Shown here piece after piece: positions 1 through 13,700 of a stretch of 64,000 nt of DNA; position 1 is the first letter of the stretch; each line of letters opens with the position of its first letter. The notes below the pieces were generated by a model that worked only from the letters and a program-made list of their open reading frames with translations, was not told the origin of the DNA and made no database searches. This DNA comes from Galaxea fascicularis (lineage: Eukaryota > Cnidaria > Anthozoa > Scleractinia > Euphylliidae), in NCBI GenBank assembly GCA_948470475.1, contig OX419339.1, positions 9,143,002 to 9,207,001 of the forward strand, given 5' to 3'. The translations under genes were made by a program, and so were the position numbers.

Positions 1-726
1 AGACCCGAAGAAAACGATGATCATTGGAAGCCAGAATGCTGTAAATACACCAATCACAATTGCCAAAGTAGCGGCGACACGGCGCTCGACATTGGTGTTA
101 ACGACAACAGTCTTTCCTTTCAGAGCTAGGTTTGTCTTTTTTTCCTTGATCAGAAATACCATAATCGACGCGTAGCACCCGATAATCAAAGAATAAGCAA
201 GCACAAACATCACCAGGACCATATATGATGTTTCTTTCAGGAAGGGCACTCGGAGAGAGGCAAACGCGATTGGGACGCCCCAAACAACCATCAACATGAT
301 CTTCAAGTTCTTCATTATGCGACCACGACGCAAAGGGAAAATGACAGCAAGAAAGCGGTCAACACTGATGGTAGCCAGATGCATCACTGACGCAGCGCAC
401 GAGAGGTTAGAAGACACAACATAGGCGAGCTCTAGGCTTTTTGCGCAGTCGTTATCGGCAAACGTTTTCTTGCCGACGATCGCGACGACTAGTGGCTGGC
501 ACACCATCGTAACGATCAAATCAGCGATGGCCAAGCTAACGAGGAGGATGTTGGAGCAGCTACGGAGACGGGGATTTGTGTACAGAACTGCAACGCAAAC
601 AAGGAAGTTTCCAAACGTTCCTATCACTGCTGAGACAGAATTTGCCATCATTAGAGCGATGCCATGCCCCACTGGAAGGGAACAGTTTGCGATACTCCCG
701 TTGTCATCCGAAGAACTGTTACTCAT
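1..726 (-). CDS. Class A (rhodopsin-like) GPCR, partial at window edge, melanocortin/adenosine-group-like
   Basis: The frame opens with ATG at 726 and runs uninterrupted to the window edge (242 codons, cut in TM6). Seen: three N-glycosylation sequons in the short N-terminus (N3, N9, N14); TM1 Gly39-Asn40; TM2 LAIAD with Asp69; Cys94 at the top of TM3; Asp123-Arg124-Phe125, a DRY variant; Trp149 in TM4; and a TM6 core of Phe228, Trp232, Pro234. The second extracellular loop is very short (about residues 160-168) and has no cysteine. TM5 (about 169-193) has no proline. Those last two traits are known from melanocortin and related MECA-group receptors, so a MECA-like peptide or small-molecule receptor is inferred; the ligand is unknown. 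It acts at the plasma membrane through G proteins. No intron is visible. TM7 and the C-tail lie outside the window. Confidence 0.9.
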   Translation of the reverse strand, partial: MSNSSSDDNGSIANCSLPVGHGIALMMANSVSAVIGTFGNFLVCVAVLYTNPRLRSCSNILLVSLAIADLIVTMVCQPLVVAIVGKKTFADNDCAKSLELAYVVSSNLSCAASVMHLATISVDRFLAVIFPLRRGRIMKNLKIMLMVVWGVPIAFASLRVPFLKETSYMVLVMFVLAYSLIIGCYASIMVFLIKEKKTNLALKGKTVVVNTNVERRVAATLAIVIGVFTAFWLPMIIVFFGS

Positions 727-1896
727 GGTTGGTCAGTCAAGAAGCGGGGGAATTTCTACTTCCGCGTGAAAGGCTTTACGTGAGCTGCAGTATATATCAA
801 CAGCCAAAACGTCTGTCAGTATTCAAGCTGCTTAAGGTCTACGTGGCTTTACCACTACTCTGAGTTGAGGAGAAGTTGTTGTGTTTCCAACGGCCTGCGA
901 TGCGAGATGGAAAGCAAAGTAGCACAACATTATAAACGTACGCTGCCACAATTGTTTCACATCAGTCACGTGATATACGACCTTACGACCCTGAAGTATC
1001 TTATCGAAACTCTAAATGCTAATATTTTTTGATGGGGTCCGAACCAGGACGCGCAACAATTGCTTCGGAAAATAATTAACATAGGCCAAGTCTACTCACT
1101 CCGTTATGTCTAAAGGCGCTGTTACACGATGAAACTTGTGTGCAACGGCGCTGCGAAACAAGTTGCGAGAGAAGTTTCTCGAAAAGTAGAACCGCTTCCT
1201 GCTTCTGTAACGGTCGCAACGGTCGCAACGATCGCAGTGATGATAAAAACAAGAGTTTCACCGTGTAACACCACTTCGTGAGACTGGTCTCGCTCCGTCT
1301 TGTTACGCTACGCTGCGTAAGCCAATCACAAACCGGAAAAACAACATCAACTTTCCTGAACAAGTTTCCACCTTTTATGTTCCACGGTCCAACGCCTGCT
1401 AAAACTTATTTTTCAGCGCCGTTGCACACAAGTTTCATGTAACAGCGGCTTAAGACGCGCTTCCATACAAACTCTTTTTGAATACCGTCAAAACAATGTG
1501 AGTTTTCAGACGCGCTCTCTGTGTAAATGACAAAAAATGCATATTAAGTAACAAAACATCTACTCACGAAATTAATTCTGAAACTCAATACCAAAACGGA
1601 AAGTCGACACTTCATCGTATGTCGTCACTCCTTCAAAGTTTCATTCAAACACTTTACTAGCTAATTACAACATTTGAAATTGGCTTTCTTTTCCTGGTCA
1701 CTCAAACCAAAATGTCCACATTTAACCATAGTTTACTAGCATTTTCGCAATCTAGCCAAGGCAACCGGACTACCTCTTTATAAAATATTGTTTCAGACTG
1801 CGCAGCACGCAGTTTCCGTATTTTGTATTTGCTGCACTGACGGTTCTTAGAAGAAGCTCTTCAAGTCAAGCACTTCTTGATTATTTTTCTGACCGA
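727..1896. other. Spacer between GPCR and CEP89 3' end
   Basis: No coding exon is recognised here. It holds the upstream region of the GPCR, one terminal-inverted-repeat element (1114-1450) and unassigned AT-rich DNA. It also contains the 3' UTR of CEP89; no clear AATAAA on the minus strand was found just below the CEP89 stop. Confidence 0.6.
1114..1450. mobile_element. MITE-like element with about 38-bp terminal inverted repeats
   Basis: The left end (from GGCGCTGTTACACGATGAAA, 1115) is matched in inverse by the right end (ending at 1450). Both arms share the stretch ACTTGTGTGCAACGGCGCTG or its complement with a few mismatches. The 337-bp unit has no coding capacity, as expected of a non-autonomous DNA transposon. 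No target-site duplication was resolved. Confidence 0.7.
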
Positions 1897-4800
1897 CTAT
1901 GTAGCCTCTCCTTCTTCGGATGATAGGTGAGCATTGGGATCTGAGTCCGAGTCAAACATGCCTCCTTTCTGCCGAACTGTGTTTTTCATTCTCTTGTTGT
2001 CCGCCGCTGCGTTCCGCCACACCAGTTCCAGTTCTTTATCTACGTTCCTAAGAAAAGAAAAGAGACTTCATCTAAATTAAGAAGATTGCAAGTTTTTACT
2101 TTGTTTAGACCAACATAACTTTCCAAGCTGTTGAAGAACGTTTAATGTATGACAGAGCGCGAGGTACCCCTCAGGAGCTGGAAACGTATTGGGTACGGTC
2201 GCACTAAGTGCGGCGTGCCGTCGGTGGAACAAGCTCGCCAAAGTGCCGAAATCCCAATAGTGACAAACATCTAACTTCTCCTTACCGTATCACTTGTCCA
2301 TCATGCATACCGGGCATGAGAATACAGGAAATGATCACCAGGGATCACTCGAGTTGATGTTTATACAAACTCTCCCAACATGTAACACACGAAATATGTC
2401 AGAGTTTTAAGGAAAATACAAATGTTGATAGTAACTACTTATTAACCGAGAGTGAGGCCTTGACGGACAAATTTCAAACTTTTCTGAAATTCAAGTTCGT
2501 CAAGGCGATAGATCGAGAATTGACTCTCAGTGTTCATCGTCACTTATCATCTTTAGCCGCAACAACTTTCAGGAAAAAAAGCAACGTAGCCCTTGAATAC
2601 CTTTTTTTCTTTTTGTAGAATTCTTAATGGGCATTACATTAATGGGCATTACGGGATAATAATGGCTATCAGTTAGCCAATCAGAGCGTGCGTTAAATTG
2701 GCTGCAAGCGCCAGCCATATAATGTCGGTGGAGAGAAGAGAAAGAATGTGGAGTAAAGTATCAAGAGAAACGATACAAAAAATTGATTGCTGGCAGTCCC
2801 TTTATGGACAGCTGAGAGCTCAAGCCGTCAAACAGTGCGACGAGACTGGGCGGAGACGCCCGCCGCCCTGTATCACCGTAGCCCGTTTACCTCAACTTTT
2901 GGGCCGCGTTGTTGGCTTGCGCTCTTGACTCTTCAAAATGCGACTGATAGCAATATGACACTGTACAGGGTCCCAAAGGAGTTTAGGGCTCCAGGGCTCC
3001 ATAACAGTTGCTTTAGGGATCCAGGCAACAGTGGTCAGGGCTCCAGGCAGTGAAATGATCGGGCTTCGGGCTCCATTGAAAAATATTCAAAGCTCTGGGG
3101 CTACAGGGACCACCCTTTGGGACAATGACTGATAATAATGCAGAGATATGAGAGACAATACAAACTTCCGCAGAACTCATTATGCCTTTAAACCGTAAGA
3201 TCAAAATTTAAATTCTCGTTTGTTGCCGCTACATATTTCCTGTAGAAGTAGTGGGGAGAATTCGTAAAATATCAAGCAAATTTATCTGGTGTGATCATGT
3301 CCTTACTTCTTGTGACCACTCTAATATTATAAGGAGAACTTTGATGTTCATCACTCTCCATAGCTCATTACAGTCAACCCACCTGTTTTCTCCAATCATC
3401 AGTTCCAGTTGGCGCTGCTTTTGTCTGACCAGACCACGAAGATTATTAATTTCTGTCTCGTGTTGCTCTTTGAGTTTGTTAATCTCCTTCTCTTTTTCTC
3501 GTAACCTGAAAACGAAGAATGAAAAGTAAGCCGCAGGCCAAACAGGATGTTATGATTGCATTGTTGGATACTTAAAAATCCTTTTCGACACATTTGTTTT
3601 CCTTCTTGTTTCTTTTTTTTTTTGTATGATTCTTTCTTCAATGCTTGAATTGTTTGATTGCTTGCATTGCTTGCAATAACTGCATTGTTGCATAGTTACT
3701 TAAAAAGTCATTTTTCGACACATTTGTTTTCCTGCTTTCTTTCTTTTTTTCTATAATTCTTTCTTTCTCGTTGTCTTTACCTTCTCTTTTGACTACAACA
3801 TCATATTATCAGTGCAGATATAAGAAATTTCACTGACCCGGAGACAAGGCGCATAGAATGCCCAGAAATTCATAACAAAGTAGTTGGATCTGAGTTCAAC
3901 CAATTACCTTCCTGTAACTACAGCAACTTTGTCCGTGGCCTTTTTTCTGTACTCCTGGAAAGAAAGATAGATGATTAGTATTGCGAATTGCATTGAGAAG
4001 CCACCATTTTGAGCAGCTCAAATTTAAAGACCCAGCGTTGCCCATTATGCCTCACACGCCTGTGTCGTTGTTTTGGTTTTCACGGGAGCGAGGCGTCTAT
4101 TGTTTTCGAGCGCGCAGTGTATAATGGACAAAACTAGGTCTTCAAAAAGAACAGTCAGAACAAATCAACTAGAGACCTCTGTGACAAGATCTGTTGCTGT
4201 GTGTTGCTCACCAGTTTTTAATAAAAACATTTTATAAAGTAAATAATTAACAATAAAATATAAAAAACTTCAAAATTAAAATTTAAAAAAATGTTTATTT
4301 AACGTCAGTTATGTGAATGTTTTAAGGTTCTTACGTTTCTAATAGTACAAACAAACAAATTCCAGGACTCTTCGCAAAAAGACCGTCGAGAGTTAACACG
4401 AAGGCCATTTTTATACGCTCCAATGAGTCACGATAAACACGCCTCAAATTTCATTTCAAGTGTCATTTGCTTTTCAAACTTAAGAGTATGCGTTGTTGTT
4501 TGCAATTTTTGCCAGTTCTTCTAGCACTTAAATTCAATTTCATACGACTGAAATACGACGCGCAAATTGGCCGTTAAATTGGACCAGTTTCGCACCGAAG
4601 CTGAGCGATTGATTATTAACGATACCTGTAGTTTTTCCTCGAGTCCCTGGATATTCTGAGTCCCGGCGAGAATTTTAGAAGCGGCTTTTTCCTGTTGCAC
4701 TTTCTGTGTTTTAGCCTGTTACAAAGACATACAATTATTATCAAGCAGAAAAGAGGTTTCTATAGAAACGATGCCGGGATCTGGCTGTCCTTTTGTGCTT

Positions 4801-7551
4801 GTGTTCCGATGCCCTAATTGTGACAGGGGAGAAGTTGAGGAATTTAGGCTGTCCTTTTGTTTGTGTTCAAATGTTGTAACAAAAAAAGAAACCAAAATCC
4901 TATGGTTTATTTCCCCGCAACTGGTGTCGGTTGACACCGCTTCCACGTCAGACCACACTTTGCACCATTTGCACCATTTGCATGTTTTCTGCGCTTTACA
5001 TCCTGCACTTAGCACAGGTCCCGTGTTTTCCTGCGCACTGGCAGCGGTTGTAGTTTTCCCAGCACTAGGCAACAAATGACATCTTTTGCAATTGGTGCAG
5101 GTAGCTGATCAAGTGAGATTTGTGTTAAAATTGCTGAAATCCCCCTTACTACAAAACTCGCAGAATGTTTTAACTCACGAATTGAACGTAGTTGTCTCTC
5201 TCAACAGCAGTTTTCTCCGCCTGCAAACAAGAAAGATACGAATTAAACTTTTAATCAGTGAGCGCCTTTGTAACTTGTTCTAGCGCTATCGGGAAGAACC
5301 CAAAATGCCGACCCGACATGATTTGCCACACCTAGCTTCCACGAGTCTCCCACAGTCAGCTCAGACGTAGAGCACCGAGCTCCAAATTGATAGGTCATGA
5401 GTTTTCGACTCCTGTTCGGAGAATTCCCTTTCTTTTTCCGATTGTGCCTGTTTCCCTCTCTGAAACACACTTTTCGAAGCTCAAACACTTACAACAGCGA
5501 GAACTTGTGATAAGGTTTCCTGAGCTGTCAGTTCCCTTTCCTGAATGTGCTCTAACTTGCGTTGAAGAAACAAAAACTTGCGCTCAGACTTCCTACGGAA
5601 AAAGATACAAATAGAGAGAGTAACACTTGTCCAGGTTATGTTGGTATTATGAGCAGAACATTATGATTTGTGACCTAAAGGACACTGCAACACAGTTTGA
5701 ATCACCATTTCAAATGAAAGCAGCACACTCTCCCGACGTATTTTCCCTCTTTGTGTCTAAATTTATGATGGTTTGGTAAAATCAGTGTGAATTTCACCCA
5801 CTGGAATTCCTTGTTGACACCCTACCTTACAAACTTACCTGGAACCCTCCCTTAGGCCCAGTCCAAACGTCCAACTTGGCTTTTCATGTATCGAACTTAA
5901 ATCCCTATTTGGGTCTACCCAAACTATTAAGTTCGACTGTTTGATTCAAACGTCGAACTTTTCATGTGCCGAACCCAATTCGCGGCGTCAAGAAAGACCA
6001 GTTTCACCGCTTAAAATACGAAGATGAACCGATGAAATCATTTTGAAATGACGCACTCTCCCATTCGGCTTGAAAAATACATATTAAGTCACGTACAAAG
6101 TTGGATCAGGTCGGAAAAGCTTTCTGTGTTGTTTTCGCTTTATGTTCAAGGAAATCGCGATCACATTGAAATGCAAATACACAACATGAATTTCAAAACA
6201 GATAAATAGCGTTAGTGCTAGTTGGAAGTAGACCGTTTTGAGCTGTCCAGGTTTAGCATGTTGCAATTTAAAATTTTACTTCGGGAACGCGGTCAACGGT
6301 CGTCATGCTTCTGTGAGTTCTCTTTTCATGCATGAAATGTCATTATACAGCCAATCATAAGCGCTGTTATACTGAAAAATACGTTAACATAATTTATGCA
6401 TTTGGTTTGGCACATGAAAAGTTCGACGTCTGAACTGAAGTCGCTCTCCATGACGCTTTTAAAGCTCTTTATGGTGGCCAATTCATCGTTATTTTACGAT
6501 AGTCGTTTTCAGTATTTCACCGCCCCACTGCTGTAGCAGCACCACAGTTTTTTAGCAACTAACTCCGGCTTAACTAACACAACATAGGTCCTCCAAGGGG
6601 AAGTTTGGTGTCGCCTTGTCGCTTGTTTGTGACTCTGTCTGTCGCAAAGAAAAAATAGAAGAATTGAAAGCGAATTAACCCTGTTGCAAACTGTCGCGTT
6701 TTTCTGCCAATTCCTGTCAGTTGTTGGTGTTTTCGGAGAAGATTGTCGCCTGTTTTCGGAGTCATGTCGCTTGTCGCTTCTACCCCTTGGAGGGCCTCAT
6801 AACAGTATCAACTTACTTTAATGAGTTTTTATAAGCATCAAGCTCTCTTTCGAGCTGAGTATTTCTTGCATCAGCGTCTGAAATCAACAGTAACTTTGTT
6901 ACACAGATTGAAAAACTTAGCAACACATGGGAATTAACTCCAGCAATTCTCAGACTGAATGAAGAGAAATATAAAAGACAGATAAGCTACCTGCAAACTT
7001 AATGGCTATATTGCTCTTCTCTTTCTGGATCGCCTGAAATGAAACACAAACACGAAAGAAGGAATGAGTATTCAGCCATAACCGAGCTTAGCAATCGAGA
7101 TCGCGATTTTCCTTGTTGTTCTCAAAGCAAACGTGCTTCAAACAGATCGGTTTTCAATTTAGTATCGAAAATAAATCGCGTTTGCTTTGGTTTTGCAATG
7201 CTTCGTTCTGTGATTAGTCAGCAAAACTCGCACCACTGTTTCAACCAATGAAAACCAAACCCAATCGCGCCTTGCACGCGCGCATTTTCCCGCGCTTTAC
7301 GCCGGTTTCATGCAAAAGCTTCGAATTCTGATTGGCTTATTGCACTTTCTCAGTTTGTTGTGATTGCTTGAAGTAATTGTTTGGTTTTGGTTTTATGATA
7401 CTGAACTGAAAGCTGCTGTAACACAAACATACAGAAGACACACCCTATAAAGAAACCTAACATAATTATTTAACGCCAGCAGCGAAGTTTAACTGACGAA
7501 CGTTTGAGTTCCTTAATTGGTTTAACCCTTTCACTCCTGAGAGTGCCAAAT

Positions 7552-7583
<32 letters not shown>

Positions 7584-7689
7584 TACGATTTTACTCGTCA
7601 ATGGAGAACCCTCAGGGGTGAAAGGGTTAACAACATCTTCACCCAAAACTATGTCCCCATTAACCCTTTCACTCCTGAGAGTGCGAAAT

Positions 7690-7742
<53 letters not shown>

Positions 7743-10700
7743 AGAACCCCTTAGGGGTGAAAGGGTCAATGATTTAATGACTAAAAGGCTGCCTCGTTTT
7801 TGATGAGCTGAGGTATGCGCTATGATGAGAAAAGTAAGTTTGTATTTAACACTGACTGCATACCTGAAGACGAGAATTGTATTCTTCTGATTCCAACTTT
7901 GATTTAGCTTTCAAGTCTTCAAGAACACTACAAATAAATAAAATTGCATGCTTATACTTTGTCAAGGAAACTCTGTGGTCGTTACTTTAAGGCAATCCGT
8001 ACGGTCACATCTCTGCAAACTACTAGAGGTTAGTTCTACCACAATATACCACAAACCAAGAGCTAACCTACCTCCGACAGTCGTCCATTATTCTCAAATG
8101 TTCCTGAACTGACATCTTGGTCTCCTGGTCCGCTACAAGTGCCTCGTGCTTTCGCATCAAGTTGCTATGGGTACGGCGCATGTCATCTAGCTCTGTCTCC
8201 AAGCGTCGCTGGGTAGACTCTTGGTTTGAAATGCGTTTGGACAACTTGGAAACTGACAAGGAAAATGAGTTATAACTTCCATACGAGGCCACGGCTATAA
8301 ATTCCAACTTGAGCCCAAATCATTATCGCAAACACTCCTGTTAGCTAGAGGCTAAGAATGAACAGCATCCCTCTCTTCCTCAAATCAGAGGCCCACTGTA
8401 CTATTATTATAACCATTATTATTATAATCATTATCATTAACATTATTATTATTAAACACCACTATTTGCTTGTTTATAAGAGGCATGTAATATACACCAA
8501 CCCTCTTGTCCGTGGATTCGCTGTATTTCCTTTAACTTCCTGTCTTGTATCTCTTGTTGCTCCATCAACAACGCGTTCTCCTCGACCACAAGCTTGGCCT
8601 GCTCCTGAAGTTGCTGCCTAAAACACAACAGAATCGGGGTTTATTTCCAACCCTTGTCAGAAGTCCACAGATTTCAGGGGAGTGGATTTAAGACAACGAA
8701 AACATAATAATAATAGCCAGAAGTAATAATGATGATGATGATGATGATGATGATGATAACAACAACAACAACAATAACTTAATCAAGTGCCAATAAACAT
8801 TAGCAGTTAAAACCTACTCATTGGGGACACTATCTAGAATTATAAAATATTAATTAGTATAGGTAATCGCATGGCGCCGAGTAAATTTAAGGATTAATTA
8901 TCACGCGTGTTTTCAGAAGTTGCTGAAATTGCCTGAGTCGCGTAAGCATGACGTTTTAAAAAAATCCGACAATGTTAAATGATATCAGCTACACGTATCC
9001 TCTACAACCGTTTAATCACAGTTTTTTGACATACCATTCGTCGGGACCCAGGGCATCAGGGCTGGATTTACTGACACTCTGTAATTAGCGAAACAAAACG
9101 GAAAACATCACTGTTTGATCGAACAAAGAAAAACTGAAATCCAGGTAAATGTTAACTCCAGCTCGTCTTACCATGTGGAGTTGTTGATTTTCCTTCACAA
9201 CCTCCATGACCCGGGCTTTAAATGCGTTCAACTCTTCCTAGACAAAGCAAACCAAACCAAAACAAAGTGAATAAAGGGATTAGTTTCTAAAACATAGGCA
9301 CGCAATGCGTGCTTGAGCTATTTTGTGAAGAGTGGTAAAATGGGGTAAAATGTTGATAAGATAGGGAGAAGTGAGAAAATGGTTGAATGGTGAGTCATTT
9401 ATTTGTGGCGCTTTTGGTTTTTGCTATGGTATCGGAGAAAAACGAGCAAACTGTTTTTCATTTGATTTTTGTTTAGTTTTCTTATTTCTAAGACTGATTT
9501 TGAGTTTGATTTGTACCAATTAAATAGTCATTCATCCTACGTTTTTTGAAACAAGAGTTTCATTAATTCCGCAATAACCGATATGTAATATATTTTCTAT
9601 TATTTGTTCATTTTCTTTCTCCGCACTTTCGCAAACACTATATTCTTCCGGTCCCTCAAAACCCCCAAAATATACGTACACATGCTGAAACAGTTCCAGG
9701 ACCACATGAAGAAATATTCGCAAACAAACGAACCACCAAACACACCGTAATATACAACACCAGCAAAAACAAATCAACGTTGAACAAATAGTACTGATAA
9801 CGAATATAAATGTAATTGCCATAATCAATTTCTGATTTTCAAGTGCTTTGTACTTTTTACTTCGGACAGCAAAAATAGCCCGACCTAAACAAACGCTCTT
9901 ATTTTAGTGTTGGGCCTTTTGCTGACAACGTCTGTGTACAGTAAGCAGATGAGCGTAACACCGCGTTATATCCCGAAATAAGGGCAATATTAAACTTACC
10001 GACTCGAAAACAAACCACCACTTAATTCCAAAATAAGCTCCTCCGAATTAAGAGCGTCAACAGTTGTACAATATTAAAAAACCCGATCAACAGACAAACA
10101 ACGGATCGAAATCCGCCAATAAAAAGAAGAGAAAATTGAAGTTGAGAAAAGTAACCAATAAAAAACGGTTAAAAGTGACCAATCATTGTAACAGAAAATA
10201 AATTCAATTAGAAGTTGTTGTAAACAAGTTGAATTGACCACGTGCAAATCTTGTGATTGATCAAAGGTCGTGTTGGATGCACGTGACCGATCAAAGTTCG
10301 GAGTCGCATTTAACCAACAGCGTTGCATTATTCATGTGGGAATTAACCAAAGAACTTGCTATTACCAAACGTATGCACGTGATAGATCAAAGTTGAAAAT
10401 CGCATTTGATAAACAGGCCTGTATGTCTTGGTGCCTGTTTACACGTGAGAGACTAAAGTAATTTGACAAATGACATTGCTCACTATCCGAAATCACCATT
10501 TTCATTGTTTAACATAAAAATGGCTTCACTTCAAGGGGAACAAATATCCAGATTAAGGATTCCCTTCCATAGCATTTTTCTTCCGTGCAAATATCACTTG
10601 TGGAAACAGCCACTTCTGATTAGACTAATATTTATAGTTTTCAAATCCGTCAAACATACGTTTATTTTCGTCACACAATGTTCTTGCAGTTTTGACAAAA

Positions 10701-13700
10701 TAAGCAAAGGAACCAAAAAAAACACAAGAAAAATTACAAAACTAAGCACTCGTCCACTTCGAAACGAAATATTTGCTCCCCAAGTAGGAACCGCTCAACC
10801 AAATTACCTTGATGCTGAATCAATTACCACTAGCATTATTCGTTTAACGTTTTTTGCCGCTTTTCACTGCCTGTATTATTTCAGATAATCAGAGCATTCA
10901 ATCAGTTCAATGGCATATAGTAATATGCGATTTAAAGAACACTGCTTGATCTCAGAACGGCATTTCTTCCCCGCTAGGTCTCTCGCGGTTACACCACGGG
11001 TTGTTTGAATAACTCGACGTTTTAATTCTCAAAAACTAAATTTCATTGTTTTTAACCCTTAAAAATTCTCCTCAGAAGTGGTCGAGTGCCACTAACATAG
11101 TTTTACTTTCGTTTTCATCGGGAGAGATGAAAAACTCCGGCTGATATTTGCTAACAATGGGAAAGGAATGAGCTGCTCGTTTCAGCAGACGGTCATTGGA
11201 GAGGAAAGATTGCGTGACGAACCAAAAGAGCGTCTGCGAAGGAGACTAAACACACGGTTGTTATAACCAACAAGCCGCGGCCGTAAACTTCAAATACTTT
11301 CGTCCCCACCTTACTACCTTCATCATCCATCGAAACAGCACAACTCATACTTCATTCTAATCTGACTCCAGTATCTCACGCCTATCGTTGTCATTCACGC
11401 ATGCGTTAAATATACAAACCCTTTTCTCCGGAAAGACTACCATAATGGTGGTACCCCATGGCGTGATAGTAATAAATAAATCACGCAAAAGCAGATAGAT
11501 GACGCGTGACATTCCACGCTGATGTTCCTTTGAGCGTAATCAACACGCATGTGTAACTTAGTCTCAGTGCTGACCATCACTGACCACATGCTTTCAAAAA
11601 CACTTTAAAACAGGGAATTAGATTGGCCGCTGGCTGAAACAATGCCATCTAAAGAAACCTTTATTTCATTGGTTCAAGGCAGAACCACCCGACCAAGGAA
11701 GAATTTCTTGAGCTTCATGCTGACATAGAGCGATTTTGTTTACACAAAATAGCTCAATAAACACTGTGGTCCTGCTTCGGTGGGGGGGCTGCACAAAAAT
11801 TTGGTTTTATCAACGGACTTGATATTGTAAATTGCCAACAGTACAGGGATTAAAAAATCTGACGTTTCGGGCGTTAGCCGCCCTTCGTCAGAGTGAATCG
11901 CTGAAAAAAACCCATTTTTCGAAACAAAATGAGTATATACTTAGATAGACAAATAAATGAATGAATGCATGCATGCACAACTCAGTTAAGTGTGTTCGTA
12001 CAGATGAGTGTATTCGACAATCTGAGAGGAGTTCTTCATCGTCGGAGTATTAACTTGCGATCAGGCGTTCTTTATAATGGAGGAAGGTGGGGGGGCGGGT
12101 GGGGGGAGAACAGCGGGGGCACGCGAATAGTCGGCATTGCTCCCCACAAAAATAATGCCTTATTATTATTATGCCTTAGTCTGTAGCGTAAGTAATCTCA
12201 CATTTGTTACGAAAACCGCCGAAAGAGGTGCCCTAAGCCAGGTGTAAGAAAACGAAGGCACCCCCTGCTGTGTCTACTCTTATTCCACGCGTTTCAGGCA
12301 CTTACGTCGTACGTTCTGATCAACTGTTCTTTTTCCTTCAGTCGATCGTCGTACGCTAAGAAAAGAGGAGCCAAATACTTGGTGTTCACCTGAAATAATA
12401 AAATACATCATATTTACTAGGTACTCCACATATCAGGGCACTACTGCATGTAGCAGCCTTCTTAGCCTCCTTGCAGACGGTAGTTTGCATAAGCGCGAGA
12501 TTAGCCCGGCAAATCGGTCATCATATTGACGAGTTAGTGGAAGATCGTGCACTAACTCGTCTAATATGGCGAGCAGATTAAGTTTGCCAGGCTTCGAATC
12601 TCACCCGTATACAAACTACCGCCTGCAAGCAGGCTACAGCCTTCTTAACAATTGTGGTTCTCTGGTTCAAACATTGTACAGGCGTTCCTAACCTTCGTTC
12701 TCTAAAGTCAGCTAACGAACACTTGATTAATTGGCCACACCCATGTTGGACATAGCAGTGTTATTTTTCACGATCATTAATGATACTTACCAACCAAGGG
12801 GCAGCTTCCTTCTTGTAGGGCAGTGCCATGCCCTCGACCTCCTACACGACGGAAAACAAAAATACGAAATATATTTTAAAAAGTAACTTAAACCAAAGAA
12901 ATAATAATTGTAATGACAGATAAACAAACTTTCCTCAACGTCTAATAAACCGTTGTTTCTACAACTATTGTTGCTCGAGATGGCCTACGAATATTATTTT
13001 TGCATTACCTCGAATGATACAGGTCTATATTTTGCTTGATATCTGCTCAGTTCCACATTAAGTCGATGCACTGCAAAAAGAAGAAACACAAATGTTTTAC
13101 AATATCTGAGTCAACAGCCCAAGACATTACACAAGAAAACTACTTATAAGTCGAACATATACCACGCGATTACCTGTGTCTCGAAGAACTTTCTGTTCTT
13201 GATGCAAGTCCTTGATTTCTTTCTGCAAAACCACAGACGATACCCCTGCAAAATTAAAACGAGGAAGTACTTTGATCACGAGTAACTGCTCCAGCAAAGT
13301 TGTGACAGTAAAAAGTTCTGAAAACATGTAGTTTCCAGCACGTTAATTTTCTTCGTGTGCAATCGTAAGGTGAACACAGTTATTAGCCCCGGTAGAGAGC
13401 CCTTCATTGTTCAAAGGCCTTGAAAAAAATAGTAAAGGGGGTAGGTAGATACTGTGGAAAAATTAGAGCAGGTGTAAAAAAACTATTGGAAGCGTTTTCC
13501 AATTCTTGTACCTGATCCTTTCTGAAGAGAGAGAGCCAATTGCTTCAAAGCCTTATTTTCCTCCTGCAGTGACGTATTCAGCTCCATTAAAGCCGACTTC
13601 TCCGACTCTAACAACTCAATTCTTCCTTTGGACAATCTATAGACCTCATCGTCCCTCACCACTTGTACTTCAGTCACTTCTGCGCGAGTTCTCGTGATGA

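Noticed and set aside
8068..8621. CRISPR-like or tandem array from GAT/ATT repeats
   Set aside because: These are plain microsatellites without spacers, in a eukaryotic intron.
10463..10888. 141-codon plus-strand ORF in a CEP89 intron
   Set aside because: Composition is that of AT-rich intron, no domain or repeat pattern is recognisable, and it lies on the opposite strand within a well-supported intron.
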